Part shown: one piece after another, positions 36,485 through 51,135 of the stretch | Layout: each line of letters begins with the position of its first letter | Position numbering within the stretch: position 1 is the first letter of the stretch | Assembly: GCF_030818935.1 (NCBI RefSeq) | Contig: NZ_JAUTBD010000001.1 | Coordinates: 2,418,001 to 2,482,000, forward strand | DNA: 64,000 nt | Direction: 5' to 3' | Source: Microbacterium sp. SORGH_AS_1204 | GTDB lineage: Bacteria; Actinomycetota; Actinomycetes; Actinomycetales; Microbacteriaceae | Program-made: the position numbers and the translations under genes | Notes under the pieces: model-generated | Seen by the model: only the letters and a program-made list of their open reading frames with translations | What the model was told of the DNA's origin: nothing | The model's database searches: none

Positions 36485-37258
36485 TCAGGCGTCGCTGCGC
36501 GAGACGTCGAGCACGACGATGGTGATGTTGTCGCGCCCACCGTTCTCGAGCGCCGCGGCCATCATCGCCTCGACGGCTGCGGCGGGGTCGACGTTCGCCT
36601 CGAGGAAGTGACGGATGCCGAAGTCGGTCAGCTCTTTGGTGAGACCGTCGGAGCAGATGACGAAGCGATCGCCGTCGATCACGTCGAGCCGCAGGTAGTC
36701 GGGTTTGACGCTGTCGCTGGGCCCGACGGCGCGGGTGATGACGTTGCCGTACGGGTGGTTCTCCGCTTCTTCCGGGCTGAGGCGCCCGGCGGCGATGAGT
36801 TCCTGCACGACAGAGTGGTCGGTGGTGACCTGGACGATCTCGTCGTCACGCAGCAGGTAGACGCGCGAGTCGCCGATGTTGAGCGTGACCCAGTGGGGCT
36901 CTTCGGTGTGCGTCTCGAGGTAGACGCCGGTAAGGGTGGTTCCCGTGCCCTCGTCGGTCGTCTCGGGGTGGGAGACGATGTCTTTCACCGCGCGCGACAG
37001 CGCCTTCTCGATGTTCTTGGTCGACACGGTACCGCCGTCGACGACGGCACGGAGACGATCCACCGTGCTGGCGCTGGCGATCTCGCCCCCCAGGTGCCCG
37101 CCCATGCCGTCGGCGACGACGAAAAGGGGGAACTCGGCGAGGACGGCGTCCTGATTGACCTCACGCCGGCGGCCGGTGTCGGTGCTGGCGGCCCATGACA
37201 ACTCGAGCGTCGTCCGACCCAGCGGGACGCTACGTGTGTGAGTGGTCACCTCGGGCAC
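36485..37258 (-). CDS. PP2C-type serine/threonine protein phosphatase
   Basis: Metal-dependent phosphatase, 257 aa. Metal ligands are visible as D37 (VNQDAVL), D50 in ADGMGGH and D243 in GGRDN, plus the SDGLT motif. GGAGG precedes the GTG start at 37258. In actinobacteria such phosphatases usually oppose PknA/PknB kinases within a cell-division cluster; here no kinase or division gene is adjacent, so this is a free-standing paralogue. Confidence 0.93.
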   Translation of the reverse strand: MPEVTTHTRSVPLGRTTLELSWAASTDTGRRREVNQDAVLAEFPLFVVADGMGGHLGGEIASASTVDRLRAVVDGGTVSTKNIEKALSRAVKDIVSHPETTDEGTGTTLTGVYLETHTEEPHWVTLNIGDSRVYLLRDDEIVQVTTDHSVVQELIAAGRLSPEEAENHPYGNVITRAVGPSDSVKPDYLRLDVIDGDRFVICSDGLTKELTDFGIRHFLEANVDPAAAVEAMMAAALENGGRDNITIVVLDVSRSDA

Positions 37259-37381
37259 GAACGATCCTCCGGTTGGCCGACGACTGCGCCGGCGAAAGCG
37301 CGCGGCCCTGTCATCCTAATGGACGCCCGCGCGCGACCCCGGTTCATCGTCATCTCACCGCCGGGTCGGCGGGAAGACCCC

Positions 37382-37499
37382 GGATGCCGACGACCACCGG
37401 GAGGTGGTCGGCATCGGGTGTCGATGCGGTCGCAGCTGCGGCGTTCGCAGTCGCAGCCGCGGCGATCACGCGCCCCTGCTCGCGGTCGTGATCGCCGCG
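37382..37499 (-). terminator. Two hairpins downstream of the DUF5684 gene
   Basis: The 297-bp gap 37259-37555 has no gene. It contains a perfect 13-bp inverted repeat (37458-37470 with 37487-37499), 57 bp past the DUF5684 stop, and a second stem with a 3-base bulge (37383-37398 with 37403-37415) nearer the phosphatase gene. The first is the better terminator candidate. The remaining sequence presumably holds the phosphatase promoter, which I cannot place. Confidence 0.55.
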
Positions 37500-37555
37500 A
37501 TCGCACCGGAGATGCGCGGCGGGCCTCCCGTCGGAACGGAAGGCCCACCGTACGT

Positions 37556-38188
37556 TCAGATCTGCGGAGGCGGCGGGGTGGTCCCGGGCGCCGGCGGAGA
37601 CGTCGTGCCGGCCGCGGGCGGGGCGGCGGGAGCGCCGTATCCGGAGCCGCCGACCTGCTGGCCCGGTTGCACCGGCACGCCGTCCCAGATCGTCGTGTCG
37701 GCTGCCACGGTGTTCGCCCACGGCGCCGGAGCGATGGCCGGATTCCAGCGCGCAGAGCCGAAGGCGAGGATCCCGAGCCAGATGAGGGTTCCGATACCGG
37801 GGATGAGCCACAGCAGCAGCAGCGGCCAGTCCTTGCCGAACTTCAGGCCGACCCGCCAGGCGACCGCGACGCTGGCGGCGACGGCGACGAGACCGAACAC
37901 GAAGCCGATGACGGGGATGCTGCTGAGCGCGCTCGCCCCGACGATGACGATGAGGTAGGCCCAGGGTGAGACGTCGCCGAGCTTGGCCGCCACGAGGGTG
38001 TTGTAGATCGGCACCCAAGCTCGCCACTTGCCCTGAACGCCTGCCTTCTCGAAGATCTTCATGAGCAGGAACGACGAGATGATGTAGCCCGCGAAGATGC
38101 TAATGAGCAGGAGGGGCAGCAGAACGATGAGGAAAGCGAGCGCGGCGAGCCCGCTTCCCCCGTCATACGTGTAAGACGAACCACTCAT
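37556..38188 (-). CDS. DUF5684-like membrane protein with Pro/Gly-rich tail
   Basis: A 210-aa protein with about four hydrophobic helices. The segment IFEKAGVQGKWRAWVPIYNT matches the DUF5684 pattern of small membrane proteins of unknown function. The last 50 residues are rich in Pro, Gly and Ala and lack charge, like a cytoplasmic or surface tail. The ATG at 38188 is preferred for its AAAGGAA ribosome site. It is transcribed alone, downstream of yaaA on the same strand. Confidence 0.75.
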   Translation of the reverse strand: MSGSSYTYDGGSGLAALAFLIVLLPLLLISIFAGYIISSFLLMKIFEKAGVQGKWRAWVPIYNTLVAAKLGDVSPWAYLIVIVGASALSSIPVIGFVFGLVAVAASVAVAWRVGLKFGKDWPLLLLWLIPGIGTLIWLGILAFGSARWNPAIAPAPWANTVAADTTIWDGVPVQPGQQVGGSGYGAPAAPPAAGTTSPPAPGTTPPPPQI

Positions 38189-38286
38189 GTGGATTCCTTT
38201 CCCGACGAGTGCGCGACGAAGCGTCCGTGCGCCCCGTGCGCTCACATGCTAGCGAGGCTGAGAGAATCCTGAAAGCAGGGGGTTCG

Positions 38287-39039
38287 TCATGAAACGACCA
38301 GGGCGAGCTCGCCCCGTTCGCCATCGACGAGGGTCCAGCCGGCCGACGCCGCCCACGCGCGCAGGTCGGCGACACCCCCGACGGACGGCCTGTCCTCGGC
38401 CAGCGCACGCACGAACGCACCTTTCGCGTGCTTGTTGAAGTGGTTGAGGGCCCTCACCGCTCCCCCAGTCGCAGCCGTCACGACACGCACATAGGCGGAA
38501 CGCACACCCGGCGGGAGCGGGCCGAGAGCCGCGTACGCCTCCGACCGCAGGTCGAGCACGAAACCGTCCGCCGCCGCGGCGAACGCATCGCGGACGGCAT
38601 CGGCCCACAGGCGTCGGAGAGCCGGCACACCCGGGAGCGACGCCCCCGCCGCCAACCGGTACGCCGGGATGCCGTCGAGAGCGCCGACGGGCCCGAACGG
38701 CGCCGAGTGGATCGCCACGTGCGCCGCGAGCCACGACCGCGCCTCGAGGTCGAGGGATCCCGCCTCCAAGGCGTCGAAGAGGACGCCGGTATAGCGGTCG
38801 ATGGCGGGCATCGTCGGGGCGGTGCGCAGGGCTGCATTGTCGCCGATCTCGTGACGGCGCTTGGCGCTGAGCTTCAGCACCCGCGCCGCCTCGTCTTCGT
38901 CTGCCGACAGCGCGATGAGGGCGTCGATCACGGCGTCTCGCTGGGGGCGGAGGGAGCGGAACGCCAGGGCGTCGACGTCGAGGGCCGCGCCGTCGCCGCC
39001 GGCACGCTTCGTCTCGGACGGGGGAAGCAGAACGAGCAT
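38287..39039 (-). CDS. yaaA: Peroxide stress protein YaaA family
   Basis: 250 aa of the YaaA (DUF328/UPF0246) family, which in E. coli lowers free iron during peroxide stress and binds DNA. The N-terminal motif LLPPSETKR and the C-terminal NHFNKHAKGAFVRAL are characteristic. It lies 69 bp downstream of the ATP synthase terminator on the same strand and is probably independently transcribed. Confidence 0.88.
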   Translation of the reverse strand: MLVLLPPSETKRAGGDGAALDVDALAFRSLRPQRDAVIDALIALSADEDEAARVLKLSAKRRHEIGDNAALRTAPTMPAIDRYTGVLFDALEAGSLDLEARSWLAAHVAIHSAPFGPVGALDGIPAYRLAAGASLPGVPALRRLWADAVRDAFAAAADGFVLDLRSEAYAALGPLPPGVRSAYVRVVTAATGGAVRALNHFNKHAKGAFVRALAEDRPSVGGVADLRAWAASAGWTLVDGERGELALVVS

Positions 39040-39051
39040 GCGATCTCCGGA

Positions 39052-39093
39052 AAAAGCGACGCGCGCCGCCCGGGTGACCGGGCGACGCGCGTC
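39052..39093 (-). terminator. Intrinsic terminator of the ATP synthase operon
   Basis: On the minus strand a 16-bp stem with one mismatch (39078-39093 with 39058-39073) and a 4-base loop is followed by GCTTTTT, a true U-run. It is 15 bp past the atpC stop. This is the clearest factor-independent terminator in the window. Confidence 0.88.
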
Positions 39094-39108
39094 AGCGATG
39101 AAGCGGCG

Positions 39109-39369
39109 TCAGGAGACGAGGGCGGCGTTTCCGGCGACGATGGTGAGTTCATCGTTCGCCATGGACAGGAAGCCGTCCTCGGCGTTGGCCAGGATCTTGG
39201 TGCCGTCGGTGCGGGTGATCCGCACCTCGCCCTGGGCGAGGATGGCCAGCACCGGCTCGTGGCCCTGCATGAAACCGATCTCGCCCTCGACCGTCTTGGC
39301 GACGACGAGCGATGCCTCACCCGTCCACACCTCGGCGTCGGCCGACACCAGGCTCACGCGAAGCGCCAT
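39109..39369 (-). CDS. atpC: ATP synthase F1 epsilon subunit (short form)
   Basis: Central-stalk subunit coupling proton flow to catalysis. Only 86 aa: the N-terminal beta-sandwich domain (MALRVSLVSADAEVW ... GFMQGHEPVLAIL) is complete, but the C-terminal two-helix domain found in E. coli or Bacillus is absent, so the usual helix-based inhibition of ATP hydrolysis cannot operate. The start, ATG 39369, comes 1 bp after the atpD stop. Confidence 0.93.
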   Translation of the reverse strand: MALRVSLVSADAEVWTGEASLVVAKTVEGEIGFMQGHEPVLAILAQGEVRITRTDGTKILANAEDGFLSMANDELTIVAGNAALVS

Positions 39370-39370
39370 C

Positions 39371-41741
<2,371 letters not shown>

Positions 41742-41766
41742 GATTTACGTTCTCGTACCGTCGCGC

Positions 41767-43398
<1,632 letters not shown>

Positions 43399-43460
43399 TG
43401 TCTTCCTTCGTTCGTGGGGCTCTTGGCCCCCAGATCCACACCCTGACGGGCGGAAAGTCT

Positions 43461-44249
43461 TCAGCCTGCGATCCGCTGGCGGAGGTCCGCGAGACGTGCG
43501 GACACGCTCGCGTCGATGACGTCGTCTGCGACCTGCACGCGCAGTCCGCCGACCACCGTCGGGTCGATGACGGTGTTCAGCGTGACCGCTGAACCGTAAC
43601 GGGCGCTGAGCGCGTTCTGCAGACGGGTCTGCTGCTCGGCGCTCAGGGGCGCGGCCGCCGACACCGTGGCGACGATGCGCGAGCGCTGGTCGGCGACGAG
43701 ACGCTCCGCGCGGCGCAGCAGCGCACGAACGCGGCGGCCACGCGCGTGCTCGACGAGCGAGGACACGATCAGCGCTGTGCCGGCGCTCGCGCGACCGTCG
43801 AGGAGGGTCGAAACCAAGGTGCCCTTCGCCGAGGCGCCGCCCATGCGACCGCCCAGGGCGAGTTCGAGCTCTCCGTGAGTGGCCACGGTGCGAGAGAACG
43901 AGAACAGTTCTGCCTCGATGTCGCCCGTCTCGGCAACGGCCGTCGCGCGGACGGCGAGTTCTTCGAGTCCCTCGACGAACTCGGCTGCGCTGGACCAGCG
44001 CTGCCGTGCCGCGCCGCTGAGCAGTCCGACGGTGACGGGGCTGTACGACGGGCCGAAGACCGCCGAGACGAGCCCCGCACGGGCATCGGACGGCACCGAC
44101 GAGTCGGACAGCGCGCCGCTCAGCTGCGACGATCCGCTCACGGCGGCGACGGCCGCGAACAGCTCGCGCGCGACGTCGAGATCGACGGCGGACGTGGAGG
44201 TGAGGGCCTCCGACGTCGCGGTCCGGGCCTGAGTGGTCGCGCTGCCCAT
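43461..44249 (-). CDS. atpH: ATP synthase F1 delta subunit
   Basis: Peripheral-stalk subunit joining F1 to subunit b. 262 aa, longer than the roughly 180 aa of E. coli but usual for actinobacteria, with the conserved C-terminal segment [20 protein letters not shown]. The ATG at 44249 overlaps the atpF stop by one base (TAATG), implying coupled translation. Confidence 0.93.
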   Translation of the reverse strand: MGSATTQARTATSEALTSTSAVDLDVARELFAAVAAVSGSSQLSGALSDSSVPSDARAGLVSAVFGPSYSPVTVGLLSGAARQRWSSAAEFVEGLEELAVRATAVAETGDIEAELFSFSRTVATHGELELALGGRMGGASAKGTLVSTLLDGRASAGTALIVSSLVEHARGRRVRALLRRAERLVADQRSRIVATVSAAAPLSAEQQTRLQNALSARYGSAVTLNTVIDPTVVGGLRVQVADDVIDASVSARLADLRQRIAG

Positions 44250-44809
44250 TACTTGGCCGCCTTCTCGGATGCTTCGAGCTCGGCGAGGAAGCGGTCGACC
44301 ACGGCGTTCGCGCGGGCGTCGTCGGTCAGGGTCTCGCCGATGACGTTGCCGGCGAGGTCGACCGCGAGGGTCCCGACCTCGGAACGCAGCTGGACGAGGG
44401 CCGTCTGGCGCTCCGCCTCGATCTGCGCGTGCGCGGACGCGGTGATGCGGGCGGCGTCGGCAGCCGCGGTCTCGCGCGCCTCGGCGACGATCTTGCGGCC
44501 GTCCTGAGTGGCGGACTCGCGGATCTCACCGGCTTCGCGACGCGCCTCGGCGAGCTGAGCGGTGTACTGCTCGAGAGCGGCCTCGGCCTGGCGCTGGGCC
44601 TCGTCGGCCTTGGCGATGTTGCCCTCGATGGCAGCACTGCGCTCGTCGAGCAGCTTCGCCATGCGCGGCAGAGCGACGCGCCACACCACGACGGCGATGA
44701 TGACGAAGCACACCGCCGACCAGATGATGTCGTACGCGGCAGGCAGGAGCGGGTTGTGCGCTTCTTCGCCCGCGGGCTCCGCGGCGAGTGTGACAAGAGC
44801 GTTCAGCAT
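44249..44809 (-). CDS. atpF: ATP synthase F0 subunit b
   Basis: Peripheral-stalk subunit. 186 aa: a short N-terminal lead, one membrane helix (about 25-47) and a long Ala/Glu/Arg-rich coiled coil for the rest, the b-subunit pattern. ATG 44809 is 34 bp after atpE. Confidence 0.95.
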   Translation of the reverse strand: MLNALVTLAAEPAGEEAHNPLLPAAYDIIWSAVCFVIIAVVVWRVALPRMAKLLDERSAAIEGNIAKADEAQRQAEAALEQYTAQLAEARREAGEIRESATQDGRKIVAEARETAAADAARITASAHAQIEAERQTALVQLRSEVGTLAVDLAGNVIGETLTDDARANAVVDRFLAELEASEKAAK

Positions 44810-44843
44810 CCTGTCTCCTTACAGTGAGTCGAGAGCGGCCGGA

Positions 44844-46634
<1,791 letters not shown>

Positions 46635-46638
<4 letters not shown>

Positions 46639-47810
46639 GAGGGGGTCTCCGGTCGGTTCGGTCGGACGCGACGGGACAACCGCCGCAGACGATGCTGTGA
46701 AGGAAGAAGTGTGAGCACGGCGCACGCGGCCACTCCGGTCAGACCGAAGACGATGCCGATGGCGTAGTCGCCGGGCCAGCTCTGCTGGGTGCCGATGTAC
46801 ATCAGCAGGAACGCCAGGCTCACCACGGCGGTCCAGCTGTAGAAGATGAGCACCGCGTCGCGGTCGGTGTGGCCCATGTCGAGCATGCGGTGGTGCAGGT
46901 GCTTGCGGTCGGGCGAGAAGGGCGATCGACCGGCCCACTGGCGGCGGGCCACGGCGAGGCCGAAGTCGAGCAGCGGCAGCAACACGATCACCACGGGCAG
47001 CAGGATGGGGATGAACGCGCCGAGCAGTTGCGAGCGGCCGATCTTCTCGGGGTCGAGGACGGCGGGATCGAGCTGGCCGGTGATCGCGATCGCCGAGCTG
47101 GCCATCAGCAGCCCGAGCATGAGCGCGCCCGCATCTCCCATGAAGAGCTTGGCCGGCGTCCAGTTCATCGGCAGGAAGCCCAGACATGCGCCGATCAGCA
47201 CCGCGGCGATGAACGAGGCGAGGTTGAAATAGGTGCTCGCTCCGGTGTCGCGCACCAGCAGGTACGAGTAGGCGAAGAAGACGCCGTTGGCGATGAGGCA
47301 CACACCCGCGACGAGACCGTTCAGGCCGTCGATGAAGTTGACGGCGTTCATCACGACAACGAGCGCGAAGACGGTGAGCAGGAAGCTCACCCAGCTCGAC
47401 CCGACGGTCAACGCCCCGATCGGCAGCGACAGGATCTGCAGCTGTCCGAACCACGCGATGATGCCCGCGGCCACGAACTGCGCGCCGAGCTTGATCATCC
47501 AGTCGAGATCCCAGAGGTCGTCCGCCACACCGACGAGCACGATGAGCAGTACCGCCCCCAGCAGCGACAGCACGGGCACGGGGTCCGCCCAGAGGATCGC
47601 GAAGTACGGGTTGCGGCTCGACAGGGCGAAGGCCGCCACGACGCCGAGGAACATCGCCACACCGCCCAGGCGCGGTGTGGGCGTCTGGTGCACGTCACGA
47701 TCCCGGATGCCGGGATACAGCTTGAAGCGCAGGGCGAGCTTCCACACCACCCACGACAGCGCGAGCGTCACCGCCGCCGTGAAGAAGATGATGAGGAGAT
47801 ACTGGGTCAC
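46635..47810 (-). CDS. Undecaprenyl-phosphate GlcNAc-1-phosphate transferase (WecA/TagO/MraY family)
   Basis: Membrane enzyme that starts cell-wall polysaccharide synthesis by moving a sugar-1-phosphate to the lipid carrier. 391 aa, about 11 helices, with VADDLWDLDW, NFIDGLNGLVAG and the cytoplasmic HLHHR motif that separates the WecA/TagO group from MraY. The start is GTG 47810, overlapping the tsaC stop (GTGA). A gene of this kind commonly sits between tsaC and atp genes in actinobacteria. Confidence 0.9.
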
Positions 47811-48544
47811 GGACCCGGCGCCTCGGCATCCGGTGTCGGCTCGATCGACGGCTCGGCGGGGGCGACGGTGTCGTCGACGGGGTCGGGCTCGAGGAGGTCG
47901 CCGAGCACCGCGCGCAGTCGCGTACGCGAGATGGCGCCCTCGCGGAGCACGCGCACCTGCGGCTGCGCACCGCCCACGAGAGTGGTGGCATCCACGATGG
48001 TCGAGGCGATGCCCGTCTCGCTGGGGCCGGCGTCGAGGTAGGCGGCGACGCTGTCGCGCAGCATGTCGCGCGCGGAGTCGATGTCGACGGCAGCGGCCAT
48101 GCCGGTGAGGTTCGCGCTCGACACGGCGAGCGGGCCCGTCTCCTCGAGCAGCTCGAGGGTCAGCTTCTGTGCGGGCATGCGCACAGCCACCGTGCCGTGG
48201 GTGTCGCCGAGGTCCCACGACAGCGAGGGCTGTGCGGGCAGGACGATGGTCAGGCCGCCGGGCCAGAATTCGCGCACCAGATCGTCGACCGCGGGCGGGA
48301 TCTCGGCGACCAGGGCGCGAAGCGTCGCGACGCCGGCCGCGAGGACGGGCGGTGGCTGCTGGCGTCCGCGCCCCTTCGCTTCGAGCAGGCCCGCGACGGC
48401 GCGCGCATTGAACGCGTCGGCGGCGATTCCGTAGACGGTGTCGGTGGGAAGCACGACGAGTTCGCCTCGGCCGATCGCCTGACGCGCGTGGCGCATCCCG
48501 GACAGCAGCTGCGACTCGTCACGGCAGTCGTAGACGGGTGACAT
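47807..48544 (-). CDS. tsaC: L-threonylcarbamoyladenylate synthase (Sua5/YrdC/TsaC)
   Basis: Makes threonylcarbamoyl-AMP for the t6A modification at position 37 of ANN-decoding tRNAs. 245 aa: the YrdC domain with LPTDTVYGIAADA, WPGGLTIVLP and PLAVSSANLTG, then a C-terminal extension of about 40 acidic/Pro residues. It starts at ATG 48544, 39 bp after prmC, and overlaps the next gene, so prmC-tsaC-wecA-atpI behave as an operon. Confidence 0.93.
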   Translation of the reverse strand: MSPVYDCRDESQLLSGMRHARQAIGRGELVVLPTDTVYGIAADAFNARAVAGLLEAKGRGRQQPPPVLAAGVATLRALVAEIPPAVDDLVREFWPGGLTIVLPAQPSLSWDLGDTHGTVAVRMPAQKLTLELLEETGPLAVSSANLTGMAAAVDIDSARDMLRDSVAAYLDAGPSETGIASTIVDATTLVGGAQPQVRVLREGAISRTRLRAVLGDLLEPDPVDDTVAPAEPSIEPTPDAEAPGP

Positions 48545-48583
48545 GTCGCGCGCCAGTCTAGCCGGGCCGTGCGGGGTGCGTGA

Positions 48584-49474
48584 TCAGGGGCGGACGGCGA
48601 CGGTCGCGCGATCGCGCAGCGTGAGGTCCTGATGCGTGGCGGCCGAGCGCCACCCGTCGGCGGTGAGGATGTCGCGGATCGCGGCCCCTTGCCACTCGCC
48701 GTGTTCGATCACGATGGTGCCGCCGGAATGGGCGAGGCGCAGGCCCACCTCGCTGAGCCGGCGCACGGCATCCAGGCCGTCCGGTCCGCCGTACAGGGCG
48801 GCCGGCGGGTCGTAGAGGCGCACCTCGGGATCGCGCGGGATCGCGTCGTCGGGAACGTACGGCGGATTGGATGCCACCACCGAAACGGTTCCGTCCAGCT
48901 CCGGGAACGCCACGGCGAGGTCCGCGAAGGCGAGGGTGAGGTTGTCAGCGCCGACGCGCGCGACGTTGTGCTTGGTCCAGATGAAGGCATCGACCGAGTT
49001 CTCGGCGGCGAAGACGCGCGCGTGAGGAACCTCCGTCGCCATCGCGAGGGCGATCGCGCCCGACCCCGTTCCCAGATCCACGGCGATCGGGGAGTCGGAT
49101 GCCACGGCGCGCAGGGCGTCGATCGCGAGCTGGGCCACCATCTCGGTCTCGGGCCGGGGAACGAACACGCCCGGTCCGACGGCGAGCTCGAGTGAGCGGA
49201 ACGGCGCCACACCGGTCAGGTGCTGCAACGGCTCGCGCTGGCAGCGCCGGTCGACGAGCGAAGCGAGAGCGGTGGCAGCGGCATCCGGCATGCGGTCGCC
49301 GCGCACGGCCGCGGCCTGCACTCCCCCGCGCGAGGTGTCGAGCACGTGCGCAACGAGCAGCTCGGCGTCGACCTGGGCGTCGGGGACTCCGGCCGCACCG
49401 AAGCGGCGGGCGATATCGCGGACGATGTCGGTGACGAGAGCGGGGGAAAGCGGGGGCGAGGGCGTCTCGGGCAT
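48584..49474 (-). CDS. prmC: Peptide chain release factor N5-glutamine methyltransferase
   Basis: Methylates the glutamine of the GGQ motif of release factors. 296 aa with an N-terminal helical domain, the SAM-binding site [12 protein letters not shown] and the catalytic NPPY motif ([11 protein letters not shown]). The start is ATG 49474. Its substrate gene, prfA, usually lies directly upstream; here prfA is about 7 kb away and cysK diverges from prmC with a 98-bp gap. Confidence 0.94.
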   Translation of the reverse strand: MPETPSPPLSPALVTDIVRDIARRFGAAGVPDAQVDAELLVAHVLDTSRGGVQAAAVRGDRMPDAAATALASLVDRRCQREPLQHLTGVAPFRSLELAVGPGVFVPRPETEMVAQLAIDALRAVASDSPIAVDLGTGSGAIALAMATEVPHARVFAAENSVDAFIWTKHNVARVGADNLTLAFADLAVAFPELDGTVSVVASNPPYVPDDAIPRDPEVRLYDPPAALYGGPDGLDAVRRLSEVGLRLAHSGGTIVIEHGEWQGAAIRDILTADGWRSAATHQDLTLRDRATVAVRP

Positions 49475-49572
49475 GACGGAACCCCAGCTTAGTAGCGCAA
49501 CGTCATACAAGAACCGGTGTCGGAGGCCTCGCCTAGGATCATCACGTTCTGATCGACGGCGAAAGGCGCCCC

Positions 49573-50511
49573 ATGCCCGGCATTCACTCCGACATCACTT
49601 CAGCATTCGGCGACACTCCTCTGGTGCGGTTGAACCGCGTCGCCGAGGGGACACAGGCGCAGATCCTGCTGAAGCTGGAGTTCTACAACCCGGCTTCGAG
49701 CGTCAAAGACCGTCTGGGCATCGCGATCGTCGACGCGGCCGAGGCGTCGGGAGAGCTCAAGCCCGGTGGCACGATCGTCGAGTCGACCAGTGGCAACACC
49801 GGCATCGCACTCGCCATGGTCGGCGCGGCGCGCGGCTACAAGGTCATCCTCACCATGCCCGCGTCGATGTCGAAGGAGCGCCGCACCCTGCTCAAGGCCT
49901 TCGGCGCCGAGCTCGTGCTCACCGACCCCACCAAGGGCATGAAGCTCGCCGTCGACGAGGCCAAGCGCATCGTCTCCGAGACCCCCGGTGCCGTCTGGGC
50001 CCGTCAGTTCGAGAACGAGGCCAACCCGGCCATCCACCGCAAGACCACGGCCGAAGAGATCCTGCGCGACACCGAGGGCAAGGTCGACTACTTCGTCGCC
50101 GGCATCGGCACGGGCGGTACCATCACCGGCGTCGGCCAGGTGCTGAAGGAGCGCGTCCCGGGCGTGCAGATCGTCGCGGTCGAGCCCGCCGACTCCCCCA
50201 TCCTCACCAAGGGCCACCCCGGCCCCCACAAGATCCAGGGCATCGGCCCCAACTTCGTCCCCGAGATCCTCGACCGCGACATCCTCGACGAGGTCATCGA
50301 TGTCGAGTTCGACGACGCGATCCGCCTCGCCCGCGAGACGGCGGCCAAAGACGGCATCCTCGTCGGCATGTCGTCGGGTGCCGCCATCTGGGCCGCCCTC
50401 GAGGTCGCCCGTCGCCCCGAAGCCGCGGGCAAGAACATCGTCGTGATCATCCCGTCCTACGGCGAGCGCTACCTCTCGACCGCGCTGTACGAGCACCTGC
50501 GCGAAGACTGA
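49573..50511 (+). CDS. cysK: Cysteine synthase A (O-acetylserine sulfhydrylase)
   Basis: PLP enzyme making cysteine from O-acetylserine and sulfide. 312 aa with PLP-lysine K45 ([11 protein letters not shown]), the substrate loop [11 protein letters not shown] and the phosphate-binding GTGGTITG. An AAAGGCG ribosome site precedes ATG 49573. cysE starts 2 bp after the stop, so both enzymes of the pathway are made together and can form the cysteine synthase complex. Confidence 0.96.
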   Translation: MPGIHSDITSAFGDTPLVRLNRVAEGTQAQILLKLEFYNPASSVKDRLGIAIVDAAEASGELKPGGTIVESTSGNTGIALAMVGAARGYKVILTMPASMSKERRTLLKAFGAELVLTDPTKGMKLAVDEAKRIVSETPGAVWARQFENEANPAIHRKTTAEEILRDTEGKVDYFVAGIGTGGTITGVGQVLKERVPGVQIVAVEPADSPILTKGHPGPHKIQGIGPNFVPEILDRDILDEVIDVEFDDAIRLARETAAKDGILVGMSSGAAIWAALEVARRPEAAGKNIVVIIPSYGERYLSTALYEHLRED

Positions 50512-50513
50512 CG

Positions 50514-51083
50514 GTGGGGGCACTCTCCCGCATCCGCGAAGACATCTCCTCCGCCAAACTCCGCGATCCCGCGGCGCGTGGCGGGCTGGAGATCGCCCTG
50601 CTGTACCCGGGCTTGCACGCCGTCTGGTCGTACCGCATCGCGAACCTCCTGTGGCGACGGGGCCTGCGCTTCACGGCGCGGGCTCTGTCGCAGGTGACCC
50701 GGTGGCTGACCGGCGTCGAGATCCACCCGGGTGCGACGATCGGCCGCCGTTTCTTCATCGACCACGGCATGGGTGTCGTCATCGGGGAGACCGCCGAGGT
50801 GGGCGACGACGTCATGCTCTACCACGGCGTGACGCTCGGTGGTCGGCAGCGGGAGGGCGGCAAGCGTCATCCCACACTGCACGACGGCGTGGCCGTCGGG
50901 GCCGGGGCGAAGATCCTCGGACCCATCACGTTGGGGGCGGGGACCGTGGTCGGCGCGAATGCCGTCGTCACGCGCGATGCACCAGCCGACAGCGTGCTCG
51001 TGGGCGTTCCGGCGAAGGCCCGCACGCGGCGTGCCGGCGAAGACACCCGCGCCCTGCTGACAACGCCGGAGTACTGGATCTGA
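50514..51083 (+). CDS. cysE: Serine O-acetyltransferase
   Basis: Acetylates serine for cysteine synthesis. 189 aa (short actinobacterial/Gram-positive form), with the hexapeptide left-handed beta-helix and the active-site segment [19 protein letters not shown]. It ends in the C-terminal Ile (EYWI) that inserts into the CysK active site in the complex. The start is GTG 50514, 2 bp after cysK. Confidence 0.95.
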   Translation: MGALSRIREDISSAKLRDPAARGGLEIALLYPGLHAVWSYRIANLLWRRGLRFTARALSQVTRWLTGVEIHPGATIGRRFFIDHGMGVVIGETAEVGDDVMLYHGVTLGGRQREGGKRHPTLHDGVAVGAGAKILGPITLGAGTVVGANAVVTRDAPADSVLVGVPAKARTRRAGEDTRALLTTPEYWI

Positions 51084-51088
51084 CAACC

Positions 51089-51125
51089 CTCGTGCGGGTC
51101 CGCCATCGCCGCGGACCCGCACGAG
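51089..51125. terminator. Shared terminator hairpin between convergent cysE and acyl-CoA dehydrogenase genes
   Basis: Perfect 15-bp inverted repeat (51089-51103 with 51111-51125) with a 7-base loop, 5 bp past the cysE stop and 10 bp past that of the facing gene. No T-run; it can serve both directions. Confidence 0.78.
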
Positions 51126-51135
51126 AGCGGCTCGG

